From Caballeronia cordobensis (GTDB lineage Bacteria > Pseudomonadota > Gammaproteobacteria > Burkholderiales > Burkholderiaceae), in assembly GCF_001544575.2 (NCBI RefSeq), contig NZ_FCNY02000037.1, positions 1 through 42,169 of the forward strand: 42,169 bases of DNA, in the 5' to 3' direction. Positions 18,475 through 27,157 of the stretch are shown in pieces. The notes beneath the pieces are model-generated. The model ran no database searches and was not told the origin of the DNA. It was given only the letters and a program-made list of their open reading frames with translations. Positions within the stretch are counted from its first letter, which is position 1; every line of letters begins with the position of its first letter. Made by a program: the position numbers and the translations under genes.

Positions 18475-20843
18475 CACGCCACTCTCACGATCTTGTTCAG
18501 CAACCCTTCGGTCTGCCGTTCCATCTTCAGAATGTCCGCGCGAATCGCTTCAAGGGAACGCAGCGGCACGGGCTGATAGAAATAACGGGCGAAGGAAATC
18601 TCGTAGCCGATCTGAGTCTTTTCACCGTCGATCCATGCATCCGGCGCGTGTGGCAGCACTTCGCGCTCGAAGAATGCGTCGATGCCGCCCGTTTCCTTCA
18701 ACGGCACCTGTTCGGTATCGCGCAGATCGCTGTCGGGTTCGTACTCGACCATGAAGCGATCCTTACCCACCGTTTCCAGATATACACCGTCGAAGCCGCG
18801 CTTGAAGTGATCGCTCTTCGTTAGCTTTGTGCGTTTGGCGATCACTGGCGGCGCGGCGTCGTCGCGCCAACTCACTGCCTTGAGAATGGCTTTCTTGTCT
18901 CCAGCGCTAAGTTTTTTGTCGTGTACTTTCATCGCCGCATCGAACCTGGCGCGGAAGACGTTGTGGTCGTCAAACACGGCTTGGCCCAAATCCTTCTGTG
19001 CCAGTTGCGCCAGATCGAACAGCGTCTTGTCGCGCTGCCACGTCGCGGCGTCCAGCAGCTTCCTACGGCGTTTCTCCGGTACGGCCTTTTTGGATGGGGC
19101 ACTGTCTTCGTCGTTGTCCTCGGCGGCGTCTTCGTCTTCGCCGTCGCCCTTAAGCCACGCCTCTATCTCAGGCTTCAACTTGGCGAAATCGGTATAGAGC
19201 CCGTCGCCGTGCTGAGCGTAGATCTCTTCGCGCAACGCCTCATCGCCGCTGGCGAAGCGCAGGGTATCGATGACGCTGTTCTTCAGCTGGCTCTTCAGAC
19301 GCAGCGGGCGCTCGACGGTGATCTTCCAGTACCCGAAGTCCTGCGTGTCGAACCACTTGGACTGCGCGGTCTCCTTCCGCTTGCCCAAGTAGAGATCGAC
19401 GATGCGCTGAATATCGTTCTCCGCCAACTCGCAGTTTTTCTTGCCAAGGTTGCGTCGCATCGGCGCGTACCACTTGCTCGCATCGATCAACTGCACTTTG
19501 CCCTTCCGGTGGTCGGACTTCTTGTTGGCCAGTACCCAGATGTACGTGGCGATACCGGTGTTGTAGAAAATGTTGAGCGGCAGGGCGATGATGGCTTCCA
19601 GCCAGTCGTTCTCCAGCACCCAGCGCCGGATGTCGCTTTCGCCTTGGCCCGCGTCACCAGTGAACAGGGCAGAGCCGTTGTGAACGAGGGCGATCCGGCT
19701 CCCGAGCGCGGTGTCGTGCTTCATCTTGGACAGCTTGTTCACCAGGAACATGAGCTGCCCGTCGCTGGAACGGGTGGTGAGTCTGAACTCGGCGTCGCTA
19801 CCGTGTTTGACGACGAAGCGAGGGTCGTTGAATTCCTTCTTGCCGCCCATGCGCTCCAGATCGGTTTTCCAGCTCTTGCCATAAGGCGGATTCGAGATCA
19901 TGAAATCGAATTCGCGGCCGCGGAATTGATCGGCGGATAGCGTGGACTTGTCCGCACCTCCGACGATGTTCTCCGCCTCCGCGCCTTCACCTTTCAACAG
20001 CAGATCGGCCTTGCAGATAGCGTAGGTTTCGTCGCTGATTTCCTGCCCGAAGAGATGGATGGAAACGTCCTTTCCGTGCTGCTCGGCCAGTTCCTTCAAG
20101 GCTTCTTCCGCAACCGTAAGCATGCCGCCGGTGCCGCAGGAGCCGTCGTAGAGCGAATAGGTTGAAGATTCGATGCGGTCGGCCACCGGCAGGAAAAGCA
20201 ACTTGGCCATGAGTTCGACCACATCGCGTGGGGTGAAGTGCTCACCCGCTTCCTCGTTGTTTTCTTCGTTGAAGCGGCGGATCAACTCCTCGAACGCGGT
20301 CCCCATACCGTGGTTGTCGAGCGCCGGCAGCTTGATACGTCCGTCGGCGTCCTTGACCGGCAGAGGCGAAAGATTGACGTCAGGATCGAGGAAGTCCTCG
20401 ATCAGATAACCCAGGATGTGGGCATCGACGAGCTTCTGGATCTGGTTGCGGAAATTGAACTTGGTGAGGATTTCTCGCACGTTTGGCGAGAAGCCGTCCA
20501 GGTAAGCGATAAAGTCTTCGCGCAGGCGCTGCCCGGCGGCGCTGGCCTTGAGTTTGGCTAACGTGAATTCGGAAACGTTATAGAAGGCTTGCCCGGCAGC
20601 GGCCTGGAGCGCACCGTCCTGGTTCGCCACTCCGGCGGTGTCTAGCAATGTTTTGCGTTCCAGGAGCGCCTGTTTGGTTGGCTCCAGCACCGCATCGATT
20701 CGCCGCAGCACGGTGAACGGGAGGATCACGTCGCGGTACTTACCACGCACGTAGACGTCGCGCAGGCGGTTGTCGGCAATGCTCCAGATGAAATCGGCTA
20801 CCCACTTGATTTGGCTTTGGTCTTGTTGTCGTGTCTGCGTCAT
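18474..20843 (-). CDS. hsdM: Type I RM DNA methyltransferase HsdM, long form
   Basis: HsdM methylates adenine N6 at the site read by HsdS. The N-terminal helical domain (about 10-150) leads to EHFTPRDVVELM (201-212), SAM-binding motif I LYDGSCGTGGM (231-241) and catalytic NPPY (318-321). At 789 residues it is much longer than the roughly 500 of E. coli-type HsdM. The extra C-terminal part holds an acidic linker (GDGEDEDAAEDNDED) near 570 and then about 200 residues ending KMERQTEGLLNKIVRVA. That helical tail may contact HsdS. It is the first gene of the operon. Confidence 0.95.
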   Translation of the reverse strand: MTQTRQQDQSQIKWVADFIWSIADNRLRDVYVRGKYRDVILPFTVLRRIDAVLEPTKQALLERKTLLDTAGVANQDGALQAAAGQAFYNVSEFTLAKLKASAAGQRLREDFIAYLDGFSPNVREILTKFNFRNQIQKLVDAHILGYLIEDFLDPDVNLSPLPVKDADGRIKLPALDNHGMGTAFEELIRRFNEENNEEAGEHFTPRDVVELMAKLLFLPVADRIESSTYSLYDGSCGTGGMLTVAEEALKELAEQHGKDVSIHLFGQEISDETYAICKADLLLKGEGAEAENIVGGADKSTLSADQFRGREFDFMISNPPYGKSWKTDLERMGGKKEFNDPRFVVKHGSDAEFRLTTRSSDGQLMFLVNKLSKMKHDTALGSRIALVHNGSALFTGDAGQGESDIRRWVLENDWLEAIIALPLNIFYNTGIATYIWVLANKKSDHRKGKVQLIDASKWYAPMRRNLGKKNCELAENDIQRIVDLYLGKRKETAQSKWFDTQDFGYWKITVERPLRLKSQLKNSVIDTLRFASGDEALREEIYAQHGDGLYTDFAKLKPEIEAWLKGDGEDEDAAEDNDEDSAPSKKAVPEKRRRKLLDAATWQRDKTLFDLAQLAQKDLGQAVFDDHNVFRARFDAAMKVHDKKLSAGDKKAILKAVSWRDDAAPPVIAKRTKLTKSDHFKRGFDGVYLETVGKDRFMVEYEPDSDLRDTEQVPLKETGGIDAFFEREVLPHAPDAWIDGEKTQIGYEISFARYFYQPVPLRSLEAIRADILKMERQTEGLLNKIVRVA

Positions 20844-20942
20844 CGGCGCTTTAGTTCTAATTCGAAATTGCTTCTACAGGCGAGGAAAAGTCAATTGAGA
20901 AAAAGCAGCGACTTTCGATCTCGCATTGCATCCAACATCGCA

Positions 20943-20956
20943 ATTACTTAAGTAAT
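20943..20956. promoter_or_regulatory. 14-bp perfect palindrome upstream of hsdM
   Basis: ATTACTTAAGTAAT is a perfect palindrome 100 bases upstream of the hsdM ATG in an AT-rich stretch. On the minus strand TTTACA (20964-20969) is a possible -35 and TAATTG (20941-20946), 17 bases on, a weak -10. The palindrome would then lie across the promoter spacer, where a repressor could act. No regulator gene is adjacent. The rest of 20844-21063 shows no coding sequence. Confidence 0.4.
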
Positions 20957-21063
20957 ACTAAATTGTAAAATCCGCAGTTGTCGCCTCACATTGCTGGAAG
21001 GATTCGAGGCATCGCCGCGAGAATTGGAAATTCTGCTGCGCTTCAACAGCAAAAAATGGAGGC

Positions 21064-21104
21064 GAAAAAAAGCGGAATCCCTTTATCAGGGACTCCGCTT
21101 TTCA
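21064..21104 (-). terminator. Intrinsic terminator of ychF
   Basis: A 12-pair stem with one mismatch (21071-21082 with 21088-21099) closes a five-base loop. On the minus strand it is followed by a run of seven T residues. It lies about 30 bases past the ychF stop and marks the housekeeping side of the RM insertion. Confidence 0.88.
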
Positions 21105-21132
21105 CCGCAACAGGAATAACTAAATTTGACGC

Positions 21133-22227
21133 TTAAACGTTGAACAAGAAGTTCATGACATCCCCGTCATGCACGACATATTCCTTCCCTTCCGCCCGCA
21201 TCTTCCCGGCTTCCTTCGCCCCTTGCTCACCCTTATACGCGACATAGTCATCGAACGAAATCGTCTGCGCGCGAATAAACCCGCGCTCGAAGTCCGTATG
21301 AATCGCACCGGCCGCCTGCGGCGCGGTATCGCCGATATGAATCGTCCACGCGCGCACTTCCTTCACGCCCGCCGTGAAATACGTCTGTAGCCCGAGCAGC
21401 TTGAAACCCGCGCGAATCACGCGGTTCAGACCCGGCTCGTCCATGCCCATATCGGCGAGGAAATCCTGCTTGTCGGCATCGTCGAGATCGGCGATTTCCG
21501 CTTCGATCGCCGCGCACACCGCGACCACCGGCGCATTCTCCGCTTCCGCATGCTTGCGCACCGCGTCGAGATACGGATTGTTCTGGAAGCCGTCGTCCTT
21601 CACGTTCGCGACGTACATCGTCGGCTTCGACGTGATCAGGCAAAGCGGCTTGATCGTCAACTGCTCTTCGTCGGAGAGCGAAAGACCGCGAACCGGCTTC
21701 GCCTGGTCGAGTTGCGCGCGCACTTTTTCGAGCACGGCGACGAGCTTGGCGGCTTCCTTGTCGTTGCCCGACTTCGCCGCCTTCGAATAACGCGTGTACG
21801 CCTTCTCGACGGTCGCGAGATCGGCGAGCGCGAGTTCGGTGTTGATGACTTCGATATCCGCGATCGGGTCGATCTTGCCCGCGACGTGGATCACGTTCTC
21901 ATCTTCGAAGCAGCGCACGACGTGCGTGATCGCATCCGTCTCGCGGATGTTCGCGAGGAACTGGTTGCCGAGGCCTTCACCCTTCGACGCGCCCGCGACC
22001 AGACCCGCGATATCGACGAATTCGACCACCGCCGGCAGAATGCGCTCAGGCTTCACGATCTCGGCCAGCGCGGTCAGACGCGCGTCCGGCACTTCGACCA
22101 CGCCGACATTCGGCTCGATCGTGCAGAACGGATAATTCTCGGCGGCGATGCCCGCCTTGGTCAAAGCATTGAAAAGCGTGGACTTGCCGACGTTAGGCAA
22201 GCCGACGATGCCGCATTGGAGGCTCAT
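21133..22227 (-). CDS. ychF: Ribosome-binding ATPase YchF
   Basis: YchF is a cytosolic Obg-family P-loop protein that prefers ATP, binds the ribosome and affects stress responses. The 364-residue length is typical. The P-loop GLPNVGKST is at about 8-16 of MSLQCGIVGLPNVGKS, followed by NYPFCTIEPNVGVVEVPD (switch region) and VDIAGLVAGASKGEGLGNQFL. The C-terminal TGS-like domain includes FTAGVKEVRAWTI and EGKEYVVHDGDVMNFLFNV. The chosen start is the family start; the open frame upstream is GC-driven. It is divergent from the UbiH-type gene. Confidence 0.97.
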   Translation of the reverse strand: MSLQCGIVGLPNVGKSTLFNALTKAGIAAENYPFCTIEPNVGVVEVPDARLTALAEIVKPERILPAVVEFVDIAGLVAGASKGEGLGNQFLANIRETDAITHVVRCFEDENVIHVAGKIDPIADIEVINTELALADLATVEKAYTRYSKAAKSGNDKEAAKLVAVLEKVRAQLDQAKPVRGLSLSDEEQLTIKPLCLITSKPTMYVANVKDDGFQNNPYLDAVRKHAEAENAPVVAVCAAIEAEIADLDDADKQDFLADMGMDEPGLNRVIRAGFKLLGLQTYFTAGVKEVRAWTIHIGDTAPQAAGAIHTDFERGFIRAQTISFDDYVAYKGEQGAKEAGKMRAEGKEYVVHDGDVMNFLFNV

Positions 22228-22415
22228 GGAATCCTTCGAACTGGTGTCACGGCGCTGCGCCGCGCGGGTTTCGTCAAAATGGTGCGCGATGGGCCGGCAA
22301 AAACTTCCGCCCATGCGGCGGCCGCGTCCCGCGGCCAGGCAAACCGTTATTGTACCGCCGCGCATAGGCGCGCAAGCGTCGCCCGCCGCCGCCAATCCCG
22401 TCCGACCCCCACGGC

Positions 22416-22421
22416 TATAAT
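22416..22421 (+). promoter_or_regulatory. Consensus -10 box six bases before the UbiH-type ATG
   Basis: TATAAT ends six bases before the ATG at 22428, so transcription would start on or next to the A of the ATG. No Shine-Dalgarno sequence is present in the short interval and no good -35 is seen. This fits a leaderless transcript, but it may be chance. Confidence 0.4.
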
Positions 22422-22427
22422 GCCCGC

Positions 22428-23600
22428 ATGACTCCGCATCCCCTTAAATTTCACGCCGTGGTCGTCGGTGGCGGGCTCGTCGGCAAGACGGCCGCGCTCG
22501 CGCTCGCGCAATCCGGGCTGCGCACCGCGCTCGTCGCATCGCGCGCGGCCGGCCTGCCGGCGGGTGCCGCGTTCGATTCGCGCATCTACGCGCTGTCGTC
22601 GAGTTCGCAGACGCTGCTGGAACGACTGCGCGTCTGGCAAGCGCTCGATCGCTCGCGTCTCGGGCCCGTCTTCGACATGCGGGTGTTCGGCGACGCCCAC
22701 GCGGAACTGCATTTCTCGGCGTTCCAGGCGTCGGTGCCGCAGCTCGCGTGGATCGTGGAATCGTCGCTGATCGAGCAATCGCTCGATACCGCGCTGCGCT
22801 TTCAGCCGAGCCTCTCGTGGTTCGAATCGCGCGCGCAGGGCATGACGGTCGAGTCCGACGCGGCGCACGTTGCGCTCGCAAGCGGCGAGATGCTCGAAAC
22901 GGATCTGATCATCGGCGCGGACGGCGCGCATTCCTGGGTGCGCGCGCAAATGGGCGCGAAGATGAACCGGCGCGATTACCGGCAAACGGGCGTCGTCGCG
23001 AATTTCAAGGTCGAAAAGCCGCACGGCGAGACGGCGTACCAATGGTTTCGCGACACCGAAATCATCGCGCTGCTGCCGTTGCCGGGCGATCACGTGTCGC
23101 TCGTCTGGTCGGCGCGCACGGAGCACGCGGACGAACTGCTCGCGCTCGATCCCGCGCAACTCGCCGCGCAAGTCGAGCACGCGACGCAAAACATGCTCGG
23201 CACGCTCGACTGCGTCACGCCCGCGCAGGGCTTTCCGCTCGGGCTGCAGACGGTCGACAAGCTGGTCGCGCCGCGCGTCGCGCTCGTCGGCGATGCCGCT
23301 CACCTGATTCATCCGCTCGCGGGGCAGGGCATGAACCTCGGCTTGCGCGACGTCGCCGCGCTCGCGGATGTCATCGCGAACAAGGAGTCGTTCCGCGATC
23401 TTGGCGATCCCATTTTGCTGCGCCGCTACGAACGCGCGCGCCGCGAAGACATTCAGAAGCTCATGTTCGCAACCGATGGCCTGCAGCGTCTCTTCGCCGT
23501 GCCGGGCACGCTCGCGCGCGCGGTCCGCAACACGGGCATGGCGTTCGTCGGCGCGCAGCCGCTCGTCAAGCGCTGGCTCGTGTCGGCGGCGCTTGGCTGA
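22428..23600 (+). CDS. UbiH/UbiF/COQ6-family FAD hydroxylase
   Basis: The 390-residue protein is a class A flavin monooxygenase of the ubiquinone-ring hydroxylase family. Motifs are the dinucleotide-binding VVVGGGLVGKTAALALAQSG at the N-terminus, the DLIIGADGAHSWVR (DG) motif near 165, and RVALVGDAAHLIHPLAGQGMNLGLRDV (GD and ribityl-binding) near 285. Which ring carbon it hydroxylates (C5, C6 or C1) cannot be decided by eye, so no symbol is given. It is followed 57 bases later by dsbC on the same strand. Confidence 0.9.
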   Translation: MTPHPLKFHAVVVGGGLVGKTAALALAQSGLRTALVASRAAGLPAGAAFDSRIYALSSSSQTLLERLRVWQALDRSRLGPVFDMRVFGDAHAELHFSAFQASVPQLAWIVESSLIEQSLDTALRFQPSLSWFESRAQGMTVESDAAHVALASGEMLETDLIIGADGAHSWVRAQMGAKMNRRDYRQTGVVANFKVEKPHGETAYQWFRDTEIIALLPLPGDHVSLVWSARTEHADELLALDPAQLAAQVEHATQNMLGTLDCVTPAQGFPLGLQTVDKLVAPRVALVGDAAHLIHPLAGQGMNLGLRDVAALADVIANKESFRDLGDPILLRRYERARREDIQKLMFATDGLQRLFAVPGTLARAVRNTGMAFVGAQPLVKRWLVSAALG

Positions 23601-23657
23601 AAACACACACTCGCGGGCGCGACGCCGCGCGAAACATAGCGACCCACAGGAAACCGC

Positions 23658-24389
23658 ATGAAAACCATTTCCCGCTTTGCCCTCGCGACGGCCGCCGCAT
23701 TCGCCGTGACGCTCGGCCTGGGCTGCTCGGCGCAGGCCGACCAGACCACCGACAAACTCAAATCGACGCTGGAATCGCGCATGGGCGACGCCACCGTCAA
23801 GAGCATCCAGAAGACCGAGATTCCGGGCCTCTACGAAGTGAATCTCGGCTCGCAGATCGTCTATAGCGATGCGACCGGCAACTACGTGCTGATTGGCGAT
23901 CTCGTCGATACGCGCAGCAGCCGGAATCTCACCGAAGCGCGGCTCGCGGAAACCAACAAGATCGATTTCGCGAAGCTGCCGCTCGAAAACGCGGTGAAAG
24001 TCGTGAAGGGCAACGGCAGCCGCAAGATCGCGGTGTTTTCCGATCCGAATTGCCCGTACTGCAAGCAGCTCGAATCGACGCTGAAGTCCATCGACAACGT
24101 GACCGTCTACACCTTCCTGTATCCGGTGCTCTCGCCCGATTCGACGGCCAAGTCGAAGTCGATCTGGTGCTCGAAGGATCGCGGCATGACGTGGGAAAGC
24201 TGGATGCTCGATCACAAGGCGCCGAGCATGGCGGCATCGTGCGACACGACCGCCATCGACAAGAATCTGAAGCTTGGCCGCTCGATGAACGTCACCGGCA
24301 CGCCGACCGTGTTTCTCGCCGATGGCCGGCGTCTGCCGGGCGCCGTGCCCGCCGACCGGCTCGAAAAAGAACTGTCCGCCGTGCGCTGA
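23658..24389 (+). CDS. dsbC: Thiol:disulfide interchange protein DsbC
   Basis: DsbC is a periplasmic disulfide isomerase that corrects mispaired disulfides and is kept reduced by DsbD. The 243-residue precursor has a signal peptide ending near AQA/DQ at residue 27. An N-terminal dimerisation domain (about 28-90) leads to a thioredoxin domain with active site Cys132-Pro-Tyr-Cys135 in SDPNCPYCKQLE and the cis-proline loop VTGTPTVFLADGRRLPG. An aggaaaccgc segment precedes the ATG as ribosome site. Confidence 0.95.
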   Translation: MKTISRFALATAAAFAVTLGLGCSAQADQTTDKLKSTLESRMGDATVKSIQKTEIPGLYEVNLGSQIVYSDATGNYVLIGDLVDTRSSRNLTEARLAETNKIDFAKLPLENAVKVVKGNGSRKIAVFSDPNCPYCKQLESTLKSIDNVTVYTFLYPVLSPDSTAKSKSIWCSKDRGMTWESWMLDHKAPSMAASCDTTAIDKNLKLGRSMNVTGTPTVFLADGRRLPGAVPADRLEKELSAVR

Positions 24390-24407
24390 GCGCGAGGCGA
24401 AACGAGG

Positions 24408-24440
24408 AAGGGAGGCGCGTCATGCGCCTTCTCTGTTTTT
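24408..24440 (+). terminator. Probable terminator of dsbC
   Basis: A stem of aggcgc (24413-24418) with gcgcct (24424-24429), with weak outward extension, is followed by a T-run at 24436-24440. It lies about 20 bases past the dsbC stop. The seven bases between stem and T-run make it less than ideal. Confidence 0.45.
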
Positions 24441-24546
24441 ACGGCCTTGCTTTTGCGAAAGCGCAGCGTAAAGAAGCAAGGCGCCGGACGCGCTCATTCA
24501 TGTTCATTCTCGAGCGCGCATCCAGAACAAGAACAAGGACATCGAG

Positions 24547-26367
24547 ATGACATCGCTCATGCAAGCCGCGCAGCCCGTGCGCTACAGCATCGTTCCGAAA
24601 AATCCCGCCGCGCATCTCTTCGAAGTGACGCTGACGGTCGCCGAGCCCGATCCCGCCGGCCAGCGTTTCATGCTGCCGGTCTGGATTCCGGGCAGCTACA
24701 TGATCCGCGAGTTCGCGCGCAATATCGTGACGCTGCAGGCGTTCAACGCGGCCGGCCGCAAGATCGCCATCGAAAAAATCGACAAGCACGCGTGGCAGGC
24801 CGCGGCAACCGAAGGCCCGATCACGCTGCGCTACGAGGTCTACGCGTGGGACATGTCGGTGCGTGCCGCGCATCTCGACGATACCGTCGGCTTCTTCAAC
24901 GCCACGAGCACGTTCCTCGCCGTGGAAGGGCAATCGGGCGCGCCATGCATCGTCGATATCCAGCCGCCGCAGGGCGGCGCGTACCGCAACTGGCGCGTCG
25001 CCACCGCCTTGCCGGAAGCGCGCGGCACGAAGCGCTACGGCTTCGGCGCGTATGAAGCGGCGAACTACGACGAACTCGCCGATCATCCCGTCACGCTCGG
25101 CGAATTCGCGCTCGGCAGCTTCAACGCGCATGGCGTGAAGCACGACATCGTGATCTCGGGGCGCGTGGTCAATCTCGACATGAACCGTCTCGCGGCGGAT
25201 CTCAAGCGCGTGTGCGAAGCGCAGATTGCGCTTTTCGAGCCGCGCACGAAGAAAGCGCCGATGGACCGCTACGTGTTCATGACCGTCGCCGTGAGCGATG
25301 GCTACGGCGGCCTGGAGCATCGCGCATCGACGGCGCTGATCTGCAATCGCACGGATCTTCCGGTGCAGGGCCGGCCGGAAATGACCGACGGTTATCGGAC
25401 CTATCTCGGCCTGTGCAGCCATGAGTATTTCCATACGTGGAACGTGAAGCGCATCAAGCCGGCGGCGTTCGCGCCCTACGATCTGTCGCAGGAAAATTAC
25501 ACGACGCTGCTGTGGCTCTTCGAAGGCTTCACGTCGTACTACGACGATCTGATGCTCGTGCGCAGCGGCCTGATATCGGCGGGCGATTACTTCAGCCTGG
25601 TTGGGAAGACGATCGGCGGTGTTCTGCGCGGCAGCGGGCGGCTCAAGCAATCCGTCGCGCAGAGTTCGTTCGACGCGTGGGTGAAGTACTACCGCGCCGA
25701 CGAAAACGCGCCGAACGCGATCGTCAGCTATTACCAGAAGGGCTCGCTCGTCGCGCTCGCGTTCGATCTTTCGATTCGCGCCCAGACGGACAACCGCAAA
25801 TCGCTCGACGACGTGATGCGCCTTCTGTGGCAGCGCTACGGCCGCGATTTTTATCATGGCAAGCCGCGCGGCGTGCGGGAGGAAGACATCGAGGCGCTTT
25901 TCGCCGAAGCGACGGGCGCGGACCTGCGCTCGCTTTTCCGCGAAGGCGTGCGCGGCACGCGCGATTTGCCGCTCGACGCATTGTTCGAGCCGTTCGGCAT
26001 CGCGCTCGCACCGGACCTGCCGGGCAACGGCGCGTCGCTGAAACCCACGCTCGGCGCGCGCGTGCGCGGCGGCGCGGATTGCACGCTGGCGGTCGTCCAC
26101 GAGGGCAGCGCGGCGCAGAAGGCGGGATTGTCGGCGGGCGACGTGCTCGTTGCGATCGACGGGCTGCGCGTCACCGGCTCGAATCTCGACGCGCTGCTGT
26201 CGCGCTACGTGCCGGGCGCGAAGGTGGAAGTGCATGCCTTCCGCCGCGACGAACTGCGCCGCACCGAACTGAAGCTCGACGGACCTGAAATCGCGCGTTA
26301 TGCGCTCACGGCCATCGACGGGCGCGGGCCGTCGAAACAATGGCGCGAGCGCTGGCTGAAAGGCTGA
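24547..26367 (+). CDS. M61 family peptidase with PDZ domain
   Basis: The 606-residue protein resembles M61 glycyl aminopeptidases. An N-terminal beta domain (about 10-200) leads to a thermolysin-like catalytic domain with zinc motif HEYFH at 292-296 (SHEYFHTWNVKRIKP) and a downstream Glu326 in LFEGFTSYYDD as third ligand candidate. A C-terminal PDZ domain spans about 505-590 (AAQKAGLSAGDVLVAIDGLRV). I see no signal peptide, so a cytosolic location is likely. The natural substrate is unknown; known family members release N-terminal Gly or Ala. The start follows GACATCGAG, a weak ribosome site. Confidence 0.9.
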   Translation: MTSLMQAAQPVRYSIVPKNPAAHLFEVTLTVAEPDPAGQRFMLPVWIPGSYMIREFARNIVTLQAFNAAGRKIAIEKIDKHAWQAAATEGPITLRYEVYAWDMSVRAAHLDDTVGFFNATSTFLAVEGQSGAPCIVDIQPPQGGAYRNWRVATALPEARGTKRYGFGAYEAANYDELADHPVTLGEFALGSFNAHGVKHDIVISGRVVNLDMNRLAADLKRVCEAQIALFEPRTKKAPMDRYVFMTVAVSDGYGGLEHRASTALICNRTDLPVQGRPEMTDGYRTYLGLCSHEYFHTWNVKRIKPAAFAPYDLSQENYTTLLWLFEGFTSYYDDLMLVRSGLISAGDYFSLVGKTIGGVLRGSGRLKQSVAQSSFDAWVKYYRADENAPNAIVSYYQKGSLVALAFDLSIRAQTDNRKSLDDVMRLLWQRYGRDFYHGKPRGVREEDIEALFAEATGADLRSLFREGVRGTRDLPLDALFEPFGIALAPDLPGNGASLKPTLGARVRGGADCTLAVVHEGSAAQKAGLSAGDVLVAIDGLRVTGSNLDALLSRYVPGAKVEVHAFRRDELRRTELKLDGPEIARYALTAIDGRGPSKQWRERWLKG

Positions 26368-26511
26368 AGCCGAAAGAGCGTGGCGGATTGTTCCACCAGT
26401 GCAACGATCCGTCACAATCGGATGGCTTTTTCCCGAGGGTCGAAATGAGAAGAATGCTTCCTAAGCCGGACGCCTGAGGCGCCCGAAACCTCACAGAGAT
26501 AGGAAGCCATC

Positions 26512-27108
26512 ATGACGACGATTCTGCAAATCAACTCCGCCGCCCGTTCGCAAGGCGCTCAATCGACGCTGCTCGCCGACGAACTGACCGCGAAACTGCA
26601 ACAAAGCAATCCGGGCTCGAAGGTGGTCGTGCGCAATCTGCTGGGCGACGCGATCCCGCACCTGGACGACGCCACGCTCGGCGCGTTCTTCACGCCGGCC
26701 GATCAGCGCACGGCGGAACAAGCCGCGATCAACGCGAAGAGCGAAGCGCTGATCGCCGAGCTGCAAGCTGCGGATATCGTCGTGATCGCCGCGCCGCTTT
26801 ACAACTTCGGCATTTCGTCGCAACTGAAAACGTATTTCGACTGGATCGCACGTGCCGGCATCACGTTCAGCTACACGGCGAACGGCCCGGAAGGTCTCGT
26901 AAAGGGCAAGAAGGTGCATGTCGTGTCGGCGCGCGGTGGCAAGTACGCGGGTACCCCGAACGATTCGCAAACGCCTTTCCTCAAGACGTTCCTCGGCTTC
27001 CTCGGCATGACCGACGTGAACTTCATCTACGCCGAAGGCCTGAACATGGGGCCGGAAGCGGCAGGCGCGGCGCTGGCGTCGGCGCGTGAGGCGATCGCGG
27101 CGGTTTAA
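26512..27108 (+). CDS. azoR: FMN-dependent NADH-azoreductase
   Basis: AzoR is a cytosolic flavodoxin-fold quinone and azo-compound reductase. The 198-residue length is usual. The N-terminal MTTILQINSAARSQGAQSTLLADEL carries the FMN phosphate loop. VIAAPLYNFGISSQLKTYFDWIARAGITFSYT and VHVVSARGGKY are the conserved flavin-binding and substrate-pocket segments. A clear AGGA ribosome site lies nine bases before the ATG. It ends at a shared bidirectional terminator with ung. Confidence 0.94.
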   Translation: MTTILQINSAARSQGAQSTLLADELTAKLQQSNPGSKVVVRNLLGDAIPHLDDATLGAFFTPADQRTAEQAAINAKSEALIAELQAADIVVIAAPLYNFGISSQLKTYFDWIARAGITFSYTANGPEGLVKGKKVHVVSARGGKYAGTPNDSQTPFLKTFLGFLGMTDVNFIYAEGLNMGPEAAGAALASAREAIAAV

Positions 27109-27122
27109 GCGGTTCCGTTCCA

Positions 27123-27153
27123 GCAAAAAACCCCGCGTGGCGGGGTTTTTTGC
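27123..27153. terminator. Bidirectional terminator between azoR and ung
   Basis: A perfect 14-bp stem (gcaaaaaaccccgc at 27123-27136 with gcggggttttttgc at 27140-27153) has a gtg loop. A/T arms give a T-run in both directions, so it can end both the azoR transcript and the minus-strand run ending at ung. Confidence 0.95.
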
Positions 27154-27157
27154 GTTT

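Noticed and set aside
12859..21104. Direct-repeat or tRNA attachment site at the edges of the RM region
   Set aside because: Both edges contain agcgga/tccgct stems, but they belong to terminator hairpins and the surrounding bases do not match.
22347..24215. Long minus-strand open frame of 622 codons over the UbiH-type gene and dsbC
   Set aside because: Arg/Ala/His-rich, no recognisable motif, and fully antisense to two genes with clear family motifs; typical of high-GC DNA.
24439..26415. Minus-strand open frame of 658 codons over the M61 peptidase gene
   Set aside because: Antisense shadow of a gene with an intact HEYFH site; composition is not protein-like.
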